This document shows positions 1-5,876 of a stretch of DNA of 11,368 nucleotides, one piece after another; positions within the stretch are counted from its first letter, which is position 1; each line of letters begins with the position of its first letter. This DNA comes from Actinomycetes bacterium (GTDB lineage Bacteria > Actinomycetota > Acidimicrobiia > Acidimicrobiales > Palsa-688): positions 1 to 11,368 of the forward strand of contig JAJZYO010000037.1 in the NCBI GenBank assembly GCA_021798075.1, in the 5' to 3' direction. A program made the translations under genes and the position numbers. The notes under the pieces are model-generated. The model was not told the DNA's origin, did no database searches, and worked only from the letters and a program-made list of their open reading frames with translations.

Positions 1-1
1 C

Positions 2-1429
2 GAGCGCTACCTCGGCGAGGAGACCTTCCGCCGCGGCTTGCACAGCTACCTAGACCGCCACCAGTTCGCCAATACCAGCACCACCGACCTCTGGGACGCC
101 CTCGAGGAGGCCTCCGGAGAGCCGGTCAAGGCGACCATGGGGTCATGGGTCAACCAGGCTGGTCACCCGGTAGTTTCGGTCGGGCGCGCGGGCCCAGACG
201 AGATAGTGCTCTCCCAGCGAAGGTTCCTCCTGGACGCAGGCAAGGACGCTGGAGACGAGGAGGGCAGCCCTCTTTGGGTCGTCCCGGTCGCGCTCCGCTA
301 CGGGACGCCAGCAGGTGAGAAACGCCAGCAACTCCTCCTCGACCAGGCTGAGGCGCACGTGGCGCTCGAAGGCGAACCCGACTGGGTGCTCTTGAACGCT
401 GGAGCCTGGGGCGTCTACCGCAGCAACTACAGCGACGACTTGAGGGAGCGGCTCTTCGCCAATCTCGGGGCCCTCGACAACAGGGAGCGTCTGAGCCTCG
501 CTGGCGATACCTGGTCTGCAACCCTCGCCGGGATCGTCCCCCTCCAGGCCTCCCTGGCTCTCTGGCAGCACCTGCGCTCAGACAAGGACCCCGATGTGTG
601 GTGGTCGCTCCAAAGCGGCCTTGGGCTTCTTGACCTCATCTCCCCCGAGCACGTCCGGCCCCAGGTCCACGGCCTCGCCCGTTCGCTCGGCACGCCCCTG
701 TTCGAAAAAATGGGCTGGGAGCCAGAGCAGGCAGGGGAGACCCCGCGCCTGGCCCGCCTCCGTGCGCGGCTCGTCGCTTTGCTCGGGACGCTCGGCCACG
801 ACCCGGCAGTGCGCGAAGAGGCCAGCAGGCGCTTGGGGGCAGCAGGCGCCGGCCAGACGGCTCTCCCGCCTGACCTCGCAACGGCCGTGGCCCAGGTAGT
901 CGCTGCTGGTGGTTCCGAGGCCGAGTGGGAGCTGCTCTACTCGCGCTACAAGGCCGCGAACACACCTCAGGACGAGATCCGCTACCTCCAGGCCCTGGCC
1001 GGTTTCGCCGACGAGCCACTGCTCGGGCGCTCGCTCCAGCTCGCCTTCTCAGACGAGGTACGCACTCAGGACGCCCCGTTCCTCGTAATGGGCGTGCTCG
1101 GCCGTAGGGAGGGCTGCGGGCTCGCCTGGGAGGCACTCGAGTCCCACTGGGACGAAGTGCTCTCCCGATGGCCAAAGACGGCGATGGCGCGGGTCCTCGA
1201 AGCCCTGCCCGCGCTAGCCTCCGGCGGCGAAGACAGCGTCCGACGGGCAACATCCTGGCTCGACGCCCACCCAGTACCACGGGGCGGGCTCAGGGTCGCG
1301 CAGTCACGCGAGCGCATGGAGGTCAACCTCGCTTTTGCCAAAAATGCGGCGCCCTTACTGGAGACGGCGGTCACCTCGGCGCTTTCAGCGCTGGCAGAGG
1401 AGGCGCGCTCGGCCGGCGGAGCGCGCTGA
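2..1429 (+). CDS. M1-family zinc aminopeptidase, C-terminal part (5' end outside window)
   Basis: This is the 3' part of an open reading frame that is already open at base 2, giving about 475 residues with no true start in view. The opening (YLGEETFRRGLHSYLDRHQF, then NTSTTDLWDALEEASGEPV, then W-VNQAGHPVVSV) is the conserved end of the M1 catalytic region, as in PepN- and tricorn-type enzymes. The remaining roughly 400 residues are helix-rich and match the ERAP1-C-like C-terminal domain that caps the active site. The HEXXH...E zinc site would lie upstream, outside the window, so catalytic competence cannot be judged. The family removes N-terminal residues from peptides, usually in the cytoplasm. 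It ends with TGA 72 bases before the ATG of the next gene on the same strand, so co-transcription is possible. Family assignment is secure; specificity is not visible. Confidence 0.9.
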   Translation, partial: ERYLGEETFRRGLHSYLDRHQFANTSTTDLWDALEEASGEPVKATMGSWVNQAGHPVVSVGRAGPDEIVLSQRRFLLDAGKDAGDEEGSPLWVVPVALRYGTPAGEKRQQLLLDQAEAHVALEGEPDWVLLNAGAWGVYRSNYSDDLRERLFANLGALDNRERLSLAGDTWSATLAGIVPLQASLALWQHLRSDKDPDVWWSLQSGLGLLDLISPEHVRPQVHGLARSLGTPLFEKMGWEPEQAGETPRLARLRARLVALLGTLGHDPAVREEASRRLGAAGAGQTALPPDLATAVAQVVAAGGSEAEWELLYSRYKAANTPQDEIRYLQALAGFADEPLLGRSLQLAFSDEVRTQDAPFLVMGVLGRREGCGLAWEALESHWDEVLSRWPKTAMARVLEALPALASGGEDSVRRATSWLDAHPVPRGGLRVAQSRERMEVNLAFAKNAAPLLETAVTSALSALAEEARSAGGAR

Positions 1430-1501
1430 GGCACGGGCGTCCCTCTGGGCGGGCAACCTGGTCTGGAGGTGAGGTCCGCAGGGCCAGCGCCTCATACCGC
1501 G

Positions 1502-2932
1502 ATGCCTCGACTCCAAGTGCCGCGAGCACCGGTGGCGCAAGTTACGGTCCCGCGATGGGCACCCGCGGCCGGGCGCCCGTTTTCGCGGCGCGCGTGGCCG
1601 ATCGAGGTGTTCGCCGTCGACGACAACTCCGTGCAGCTCGCCTGGCGGGGCTCCCCCCGGGCTGGCTTACGCATCGAGGTCGGGGGCGGCGTGGCCCACC
1701 CCATGGCGTCTCCCCAGGCCGAGCTTGTCGTTTCCGTGTACAGGTGGAGAGGTGCGCCGCCAGCAAGTGGCGGCGACCACTACGAGCAGCCCGGTTCAGG
1801 GCCTGGGACCGGCGTGGAGCGCCCGGAGGTGAGGGGAAAGGGAGGCCCGGGCGCAGATGTGCGAGCTCGAAGAGATCTGGCCGGCCTGTTGCACCTGAGC
1901 GGCACCAGGGTGCTCGACCCGGCCTGGCCATCCGGCCCGGGGTCGGTAGTGATCGAAGGCCTCTCGCCCGCTACGACATATGACATCGTGGCGAGCGCCG
2001 ACGGCTTGCCGAAGTTCCTCGCGGGGCGGGTCACTACCGTCCAGCCACCTGAAGGCCGGCTCCTTGCCCAGCTGGCGGCCGTCACCGACATCCACATCGG
2101 TGAGAAGCACTTCGGCATCTGGGGCCGGATATGGGACCAGGCGGCGCTCCGGCCAGGTTCCAGCCCGTACCCGGTGCGCGCCCTCACGGCGGCGCTTGCC
2201 GAAGCCGCGGCATGGGGAGCCGACCTCATCGTGGCCAAGGGTGACCTCACGCGGATCGCTACGTCCGGCGAACTGAGCACGGCCGGCCGCATACTCGCCA
2301 GTAGCCCGGTACCGGTCGAGGCGGTGCTCGGCAACCACGACAATGCCCTCAACGTGGACATGCGGGCAGTGCTCCAGGCGAGCGGCATCCGGCTCTCGTG
2401 GGGCCCGAGGGCGCTCGACCTCCCCGGGCTTCGTGTTGTGCTCGTCAACACAGTCCACGCAGACCCCCGTTACCACAGCGGCCACCTACCCCCCGCCGCC
2501 GGGCTAGAGGTGGCCGAGCTGGCCGGCGAAGCTCCCACCCCGGCGATGGTCGTGCTCCACCACCCTCCCGAAATGCACCGCTACCCGACCGTCTACCCGC
2601 CCGGTATACCCTTCGCCGAGAGCACGGCGCTGCTCGAAGCCCTCGCCGCCCGGAAACCAGACTCTCTACTTTCTTGCGGCCACCGCCACCGCAACCGCCG
2701 CTACAGCCATGGCCCGCTCGTGATCGCAGAGACGGGTTCCACCAAGGACTACCCGGGGGTGTGGGCCGGCTACAAGGTGTACGAGACGGGGCTGCTCCAA
2801 GTCGTCCGCAGGACCAGCCGGCCGGACGTGATCAACTGGACAGAGACGACCCGACGCGCCATGAACGGCCAGTGGGGCCGCTGGTCGCCCGGTCGCTTGG
2901 GAGACCGTTGCTTCGGCGTCACCTGGCAGTAG
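1502..2932 (+). CDS. Calcineurin-like metallophosphoesterase with N-terminal beta-sandwich-like segment
   Basis: The protein is about 476 residues and carries the full metallophosphoesterase motif set. Counting from the ATG at 1502 these are D-x-H (TDIHIG, D196/H198), GD (AKGDLT, D248), GNHD (278-280), HH (353-354) and GHRHR (H394/H396). These residues bind two metal ions and hydrolyse phosphate esters; the substrate is not evident. The first 185 or so residues contain a segment (FAVDDNSVQLAW) and a later one (LSPATTYDIVASADG) that read like the two ends of a fibronectin-III-like or purple-acid-phosphatase-like beta domain, with a low-complexity insert between. I see no signal peptide. The start is uncertain: GTG at 1469 adds 11 residues but sits directly on a GGAGGTGA sequence that therefore cannot serve as its ribosome binding site, and ATG 1502 has no good Shine-Dalgarno either. 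The catalytic assignment is strong; the N-terminal domain is inferred. Confidence 0.88.
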   Translation: MPRLQVPRAPVAQVTVPRWAPAAGRPFSRRAWPIEVFAVDDNSVQLAWRGSPRAGLRIEVGGGVAHPMASPQAELVVSVYRWRGAPPASGGDHYEQPGSGPGTGVERPEVRGKGGPGADVRARRDLAGLLHLSGTRVLDPAWPSGPGSVVIEGLSPATTYDIVASADGLPKFLAGRVTTVQPPEGRLLAQLAAVTDIHIGEKHFGIWGRIWDQAALRPGSSPYPVRALTAALAEAAAWGADLIVAKGDLTRIATSGELSTAGRILASSPVPVEAVLGNHDNALNVDMRAVLQASGIRLSWGPRALDLPGLRVVLVNTVHADPRYHSGHLPPAAGLEVAELAGEAPTPAMVVLHHPPEMHRYPTVYPPGIPFAESTALLEALAARKPDSLLSCGHRHRNRRYSHGPLVIAETGSTKDYPGVWAGYKVYETGLLQVVRRTSRPDVINWTETTRRAMNGQWGRWSPGRLGDRCFGVTWQ

Positions 2933-3059
2933 CGCTCGCGGAACTGAGCCGGCACGCCACGCATCGCTGCCCGTACCTTAAGCCACCCTGAAGGATGACC
3001 TTTGGGGCCCCCACCCGGGGACGTTGGGCCCTAACGGAACACCGCGCTTTTCCTGAACA

Positions 3060-3096
3060 CTTTCCTTTAGAGAACCCGAAGAGGGAAAAAGGAAAG
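3060..3096 (+). promoter_or_regulatory. Inverted repeat overlapping the ribosome binding site of the membrane protein
   Basis: CTTTCCTTT at 3060-3068 is perfectly complementary to AAAGGAAAG at 3088-3096, with a 19-nt loop. The right arm contains the purine-rich Shine-Dalgarno sequence that precedes ATG 3106. If it forms in the mRNA, the hairpin would hide the ribosome binding site. The stem is rich in A-T pairs, so its strength is uncertain. The rest of the 173-base gap from 2933 shows a GC-rich stretch but no convincing promoter. Confidence 0.35.
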
Positions 3097-3105
3097 GAAC
3101 ACAAG

Positions 3106-3747
3106 ATGCGCAGGAAAAGCTTCGACATCCTGGTGAGCGCCGGCGGCGCAATGCTAGCCCTCGTGCTCGTCGTGGCTGGTGCCGTCGCTATGTGGGGTTA
3201 CAGCTATGCTAGCTCGACCGTGCGTAGCCAGCTCGCCGAGCAGGAAATCACGTTCCCCTCGAAGGCCGCCTTCGCCCACGCCAAGGCCGGCACCGAGATC
3301 ACGCCAAGCATGATCCCCTCTGTCTCCCAGTACGCCGGCCAGAAGCTCCTGACCGGTGCTCAGGCTGAGGTCTTCGCGAACGACTTCATCAAGGTGCACC
3401 TCTCCGAGATGCCCTACCACGGCGTCTATGCGCTCGTCTCCAACGCCGCCCGTGCCGCAAAACCGGGCAGCGCCCAGGCGACCAAGCTCGCCTCGCTCGA
3501 GCAGACAGTCTTCCAGGGCACGACGCTACGGGGCATGCTCCTCAATGCCTACGGTTGGTGGGAAGTTGGCCAAGTCGCCTTGATCGGTGGCATCGTGGCC
3601 TTCTGCCTGGCAGGCATCACCCTGCTGCTGTCGGGTCTCGGCCTCTGGCACTCGAGGCGGGTCCCCGTTGAAGCCGAGATACCGGATCTCCACACGACAA
3701 CCGCCGTCCCCAGCAGCTCCCAAGGCGTGGCGGTGAGCGCCGGCTAA
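3106..3747 (+). CDS. Two-pass membrane protein of an actinobacterial conserved family, function unknown
   Basis: The product is 213 residues. I chose ATG 3106 over the longer open frame from 2995 because a purine-rich ribosome binding site (AGGAAAGG) lies about 8 bases upstream and the conserved-looking start MRRKSFDILVSAGG begins there. It has one hydrophobic helix at about residues 8-31 and another at about 153-181. Between them is a roughly 120-residue loop containing SQLAEQEITFP and QYAGQKLLTGAQAEVFANDF. A short polar tail follows. The positive N-terminus and hairpin topology suggest both ends are cytoplasmic and the loop is outside. I recognise the pattern (MRRKxFDxLxxxGG, then QLAEQxITFP) from actinobacterial hypothetical proteins, some of which carry an unsupported 'aromatic ring-opening dioxygenase LigA' name. 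I see no enzyme motif. A strong terminator follows 27 bases after the stop. Confidence 0.85.
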   Translation: MRRKSFDILVSAGGAMLALVLVVAGAVAMWGYSYASSTVRSQLAEQEITFPSKAAFAHAKAGTEITPSMIPSVSQYAGQKLLTGAQAEVFANDFIKVHLSEMPYHGVYALVSNAARAAKPGSAQATKLASLEQTVFQGTTLRGMLLNAYGWWEVGQVALIGGIVAFCLAGITLLLSGLGLWHSRRVPVEAEIPDLHTTTAVPSSSQGVAVSAG

Positions 3748-3774
3748 TTCCCCTGCACCAGTTCCCCCTGCGCA

Positions 3775-3818
3775 AAGCGGCCGGACAAGGCCTCCTCGGA
3801 GGCCCCCGGCCGCTTTTT
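3775..3818 (+). terminator. Strong intrinsic terminator after the membrane protein gene
   Basis: The outer arms AAGCGGCCGG (3775-3784) and CCGGCCGCTT (3806-3815) are perfect complements. The inner arms GGCCTCC (3789-3795) and GGAGGCC (3798-3804) extend the stem around a tiny loop. A run of five T follows at 3814-3818. This is a textbook Rho-independent terminator for the plus strand. In the reverse direction the T-run is only three bases, so termination of the convergent minus-strand gene at 3894-4304 would be weaker. Confidence 0.93.
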
Positions 3819-3820
3819 CG

Positions 3821-3865
3821 TCCAGATGTGGCTCGCCCAGATGTGGCTCGTCCAGATGTGGCTCG
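3821..3865. repeat. 15-bp tandem repeat A, three copies
   Basis: Three consecutive 15-bp units are present: TCCAGATGTGGCTCG (3821-3835), the same with C as first base (3836-3850), then TCCAGATGTGGCTCG again (3851-3865). Only the first base varies. The array begins 2 bases after the T-run of the terminator and lies downstream of the minus-strand gene ending at 3894. All six reading frames through the unit are free of stops, which produces several spurious open frames here. Its unit read on the minus strand resembles the unit at 4785-4844. Confidence 0.95.
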
Positions 3866-3893
3866 CCCTGGGAGCGACAAGAGCGGCGAAGCG

Positions 3894-4304
3894 TCAGTCC
3901 TCGCCGGAGAACCGTTCCCAAGCCGATTGGCGGGTCATACCGAGCGCGTCGCCTATACGCGCCCAGCTGACTCCCCTTGCCCTCAGCGCTTTGACGTGCA
4001 GCGCGACACCGCGGTCCACATTGTCGTGAGCAGCGTGAGCCTTGACCATCTCGTCAAGCAACTCTTCGTCCGACAGGCTGTCCCAGGCTTTCAGCATTGG
4101 CGGGGGGTCCCCACGGCTCGCCGCCGGCGCGTCGGCGTCTCCAGGCTCTTTCGCGTCGAGCTCTTCGGCAATGATCTGGTTGCAGAGGTCCACGCATTCA
4201 TTGCAGATGTAAACGCCGGGCCCTGCGACCAAGCGAAGGACCTCGTGCTGGTCCTTGCCACAGAACGAACACCCCAAGCCATCCTCGATTGCGCTACGTG
4301 CCAC
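3894..4304 (-). CDS. Stand-alone ClpX-type C4 zinc-finger protein with C-terminal helix-turn-helix
   Basis: The product is 136 residues. Residues 11-45 match the N-terminal zinc-binding domain of ClpX: C12-x2-C15 (CSFCGK), then [18 protein letters not shown] with C34-x2-C37. ClpX's AAA+ motor is absent. A linker rich in D, P and A (about 50-72) leads to a helical C-terminus ending [23 protein letters not shown] (about 111-132), which looks like a helix-turn-helix. In ClpX this zinc domain dimerises and binds adaptors and substrates, so a scaffold or DNA-bound regulatory role is plausible but inferred. I chose GTG at 4304 because AGGAGG (4311-4316) lies 6 bases upstream; GTG codons at 4325 and 4322 would add 7 or 6 arginine-rich residues and place that site inside the gene. 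It has its own promoter, overlapped by two palindromes. Confidence 0.88.
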   Translation of the reverse strand: MARSAIEDGLGCSFCGKDQHEVLRLVAGPGVYICNECVDLCNQIIAEELDAKEPGDADAPAASRGDPPPMLKAWDSLSDEELLDEMVKAHAAHDNVDRGVALHVKALRARGVSWARIGDALGMTRQSAWERFSGED

Positions 4305-4310
4305 GCGTCT

Positions 4311-4316
4311 CCTCCT
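4311..4316 (-). promoter_or_regulatory. Ribosome binding site fixing the start at GTG 4304
   Basis: On the minus strand AGGAGG is followed by six bases and then GTG. This is ideal spacing, and it decides the start of the ClpX-type zinc-finger protein against the longer reading from 4325. Confidence 0.8.
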
Positions 4317-4329
4317 CGTCACCACAGGT

Positions 4330-4368
4330 GTCAGGATAAGCCTGACTCATAGTCAGGATAAGCCTGAC
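4330..4368. promoter_or_regulatory. Pair of identical 17-bp palindromic operators spaced 22 bp apart
   Basis: The sequence GTCAGGATAAGCCTGAC occurs at 4330-4346 and again, identically, at 4352-4368, with TCATA between. Each copy is a perfect inverted repeat (GTCAGG / CCTGAC) around a 5-base centre. Centre-to-centre distance is 22 bp, about two turns of B-DNA, so two dimers would sit on the same face. The 4352-4368 copy covers the -10 element of the minus-strand promoter and the 4330-4346 copy lies at or just past the expected transcription start. That is the classic layout for a repressor. The binding protein is unknown: it could be the helix-turn-helix of the gene itself, or an unlinked regulator. 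The TnAGG-N5-CCTnA pattern loosely recalls DtxR/IdeR-type boxes. Confidence 0.85.
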
Positions 4369-4383
4369 GCGCGACGATGTCAA
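4355..4383 (-). promoter_or_regulatory. Housekeeping-type promoter for the ClpX-type zinc-finger gene
   Basis: On the minus strand a perfect -35 hexamer TTGACA (4378-4383) is followed by a 17-base spacer and TATCCT as -10 (4355-4360). Transcription would start near 4348, giving a leader of about 44 bases before GTG 4304. The -10 lies inside the 4352-4368 palindrome. The second palindrome repeats the TATCCT hexamer 22 bp further on (4333-4338). Confidence 0.75.
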
Positions 4384-4416
4384 CCCACCGAGTGGTTGGC
4401 CCGCTAGAAGCCGGGG

Positions 4417-4677
4417 TCAATCCCCGTGGTCGTCGTCTTCCTCCGGCTCGTCACGCTCGACCCGCGCGGTGACGTCGTTCGGGACAACGTTCATCTTCGG
4501 CTCGAAGCGTTGCCTCTCGATGTCCTCGCCCGCTGCTGGTGGGCGATAGGCGGTCTCGTTGAGCTGCTCGCGGCACTCGCTGCAAGGACCGTAGAAACGC
4601 TCCGCTACCTCCTTGTCACAGCGTGGGCAGCTAAAGCGGTAGAGGCCGTTAGATGGCTCGAGCGCAGGGGCTTGCAC
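4417..4677 (-). CDS. Small zinc-ribbon protein with acidic tail, function unknown
   Basis: The product is 86 residues. Two CxxC pairs, C17-PR-C20 and C32-SE-C35, form a probable four-cysteine zinc ribbon, and residues 75-86 are almost all D and E. I do not recognise a named family. The cysteine pattern and the promoter match argue for this strand rather than the longer plus-strand frame that crosses the region. Translation starts at GTG 4677, which lacks a Shine-Dalgarno; a TATCCT hexamer ends 6 bases before it, so the mRNA is probably leaderless. The sequence GTCAGGATA at 4681-4689 is the same half-site found in both operators of the neighbouring ClpX-type zinc-finger gene, suggesting joint control. 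Confidence 0.72.
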   Translation of the reverse strand: MQAPALEPSNGLYRFSCPRCDKEVAERFYGPCSECREQLNETAYRPPAAGEDIERQRFEPKMNVVPNDVTARVERDEPEEDDDHGD

Positions 4678-4689
4678 GACGTCAGGATA
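4678..4689 (-). promoter_or_regulatory. Leaderless-type -10 element with shared half-site for the zinc-ribbon gene
   Basis: TATCCT (4684-4689 on the minus strand) ends 6 bases before GTG 4677, the distance expected if transcription starts at the start codon. It is embedded in GTCAGGATA (4681-4689, plus-strand reading), identical to the left nine bases of both palindromes at 4330 and 4352. A full inverted partner is missing, and I see no convincing -35. Confidence 0.5.
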
Positions 4690-4784
4690 GCTCGGGCCTG
4701 GCAGCAGGCCTTCACCCAGGCAGGCCAGCGAGCACTGCGGCTAGCCTTCCTACGGCCCGATTTGGTCAGCACTATCCAGCCCAG

Positions 4785-4844
4785 CCCCATTTGGTCCAGC
4801 CCCATTTGGTCCAGCCCCATTTGGTCCAGCCCCATTTGGTCCAG
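4785..4844. repeat. 15-bp tandem repeat B, four perfect copies plus one decayed copy
   Basis: CCCCATTTGGTCCAG is repeated without change at 4785-4799, 4800-4814, 4815-4829 and 4830-4844. A related decayed unit (one substitution, one deletion) is at 4756-4769. The array lies between the divergent zinc-ribbon and RidA genes, and its last base is only 9 bases before the RidA ribosome binding site. Each unit contains a small CCA-TT-TGG near-palindrome. All six frames are free of stops. Four perfect copies suggest recent expansion and possible length variation between strains. Confidence 0.96.
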
Positions 4845-4853
4845 CAAACGCAC

Positions 4854-4859
4854 AGGAGG
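4854..4859 (+). promoter_or_regulatory. Ribosome binding site supporting the TTG start of the RidA gene
   Basis: AGGAGG lies 8 bases before TTG 4868 and fixes this uncommon start codon. There is no in-frame ATG near the N-terminus. Confidence 0.8.
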
Positions 4860-4867
4860 CAAAGAGA

Positions 4868-5257
4868 TTGACCAGGACAGAAGGACGCACCCCCAATGCT
4901 CCAAAACCTGCCGGCCCCTATTCTCAGCTCGCAAGGATCGGCGCGATCGTAGCCGTGGCCGGTCAGGTCGGCATAGATCCTGCCACTGGCTCGCTCGCCT
5001 CAGATGACGTCTCGGCGCAGACCGCTCAGGCCTTCCGCAATGTAGCCGCAGCCCTCTCGTCCTCAGGCTGTGGCCTCGACGACGTCCTCCGAGTTGACGT
5101 TTTCCTTGCTTGCATGGACGACTTCCAAGCGATGAACGAGGCGTACGAGCATGTGTTCTCGCCGCCCTACCCGGCCCGCACGACAGTGGGGGTGTCGCTT
5201 GCACCTCGGGTCAAAGTCGAAATAACGGTGCTCGCCGTGGCGCCAGGCCCGGAATAG
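4868..5257 (+). CDS. RidA/YjgF/Rid-family enamine-imine deaminase
   Basis: The product is 129 residues, the usual size for this family. RidA proteins hydrolyse reactive 2-aminoacrylate and related imines or enamines released by PLP enzymes, protecting the cytoplasm; they work as trimers. The typical pattern is present: N-terminal PAGPYSQ with Y18, VAGQVGIDPATG, FRNVAAAL, a VFL-DF-MNEAY segment with N90, PARTTV with R104 (equivalent to the carboxylate-binding Arg105 of E. coli RidA), and VEI with E118. With these residues kept, an active deaminase is likely, though some Rid subfamilies have other roles. TTG start with a strong AGGAGG site. Its 5' flank contains the 15-bp repeat array, so the spacing of any upstream promoter or the mRNA leader may vary with copy number. 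Confidence 0.92.
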   Translation: MTRTEGRTPNAPKPAGPYSQLARIGAIVAVAGQVGIDPATGSLASDDVSAQTAQAFRNVAAALSSSGCGLDDVLRVDVFLACMDDFQAMNEAYEHVFSPPYPARTTVGVSLAPRVKVEITVLAVAPGPE

Positions 5258-5278
5258 GCCTGACGTGCGGCCCCGAGA

Positions 5279-5767
5279 TCAGGGCGTCGGTTTAGGCGCG
5301 ACCTGACCGTCCGGCGCCTCAGCTATGGCGGCGAGACGGGCGAGCGAAGCCTCGAGCTTGTCGGCAGTGGTGGCTCTGGCTCGAGCGAAGCGTTTTTCGT
5401 CGACCAGCTCGGTCCAGTCGTAGGTGTGGGTGACCAAGGTCCGTGACGACCCGAGCGGCTCGAGCTCCCAAGCCCAGAGGTGACCGGGGGGAGCTTGACC
5501 CGGCTCGGAAGGCTTCCAGGCGATCCGCCTGCCCTCGGCAAAGTCGACCACGTGGTTGTCCCGGGTGCCACCACTGGTAAGCCTCATTTGGAACACGTCG
5601 CCTTTAGACCGGACGCGCTGCCCTGCAGCTGCCTCGCTCAGGTTATCGTTGCCGTCCCAGCGCGGCTGGTTGGCCGGGTCGGCGATCAGCTCAAAGATCC
5701 GCTCGGGGCTGGCAGCGATCTCGCGGCTGGCACTGACCCTGCGGGGCGGTCCCTCGTGGCTAGTCAC
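5279..5767 (-). CDS. SRPBCC (START/Bet v1-like) family protein
   Basis: The product is 162 residues. SASREIAASPERIFELIADPANQPRWDGN at the N-terminus is the typical opening of the polyketide-cyclase/AHSA1-like SRPBCC fold. ENHVV-like and RIAWKP strands follow, then GHLWAWELEPLGSSRTLVTHTYDWTEL, and a long C-terminal helix. The fold is a hydrophobic cavity that binds lipids or other small molecules; the ligand here is unknown. I chose GTG 5767, just before the conserved domain. It has no clear Shine-Dalgarno; ATG 5869 would add 34 unconvincing residues and leave only 7 bases before the divergent gene at 5877. The gene converges with RidA, with 21 bases between the stops. Confidence 0.85.
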   Translation of the reverse strand: MTSHEGPPRRVSASREIAASPERIFELIADPANQPRWDGNDNLSEAAAGQRVRSKGDVFQMRLTSGGTRDNHVVDFAEGRRIAWKPSEPGQAPPGHLWAWELEPLGSSRTLVTHTYDWTELVDEKRFARARATTADKLEASLARLAAIAEAPDGQVAPKPTP

Positions 5768-5876
5768 CTGGACAGCCAAGCACAGCACGGCCGGGCCGTT
5801 CCAATCCTCCGTGCCTCCCGTAGCGGTTGAGGAAGGGCCCCTACTGCGCAGGTGCGTACGTGCCGACATCCCTACT

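Noticed and set aside
1168..1983. Long frames such as 1168-1983 (+) and 636-1280 (-) with arginine-rich translations
   Set aside because: These are shadow frames of GC-rich coding sequence. Their composition is typical of out-of-frame reading, and real family matches exist in the other frames.
2933..3105. A promoter or riboswitch before the membrane protein
   Set aside because: I see no clear -35/-10 pair and no recognisable riboswitch core; only the inverted repeat over the ribosome binding site is reported.
3828..4352. 174-residue plus-strand open frame starting inside repeat A
   Set aside because: It lies opposite the ClpX-type zinc-finger gene, whose conserved cysteines and ribosome binding site establish the minus strand as coding.
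3821..4844. CRISPR array
   Set aside because: The repeats are 15 bp and directly adjacent, with no unique spacers, and no cas genes are present.
4426..5007. 193-residue plus-strand open frame with a repeated SPIWS peptide
   Set aside because: It is antisense to the CxxC zinc-ribbon gene and overlaps the RidA gene in another frame. The repeated peptide is only the six-frame-open 15-bp array.
5244..5262. Hairpin CAGGCC-N7-GGCCTG at the end of RidA as a terminator
   Set aside because: It overlaps the stop codon, has a short stem and no T-run.
5556..5876. N-terminal extension of the propeller protein
   Set aside because: The extension runs antisense through the SRPBCC coding region and has no domain similarity; ATG 5877 is a better start.
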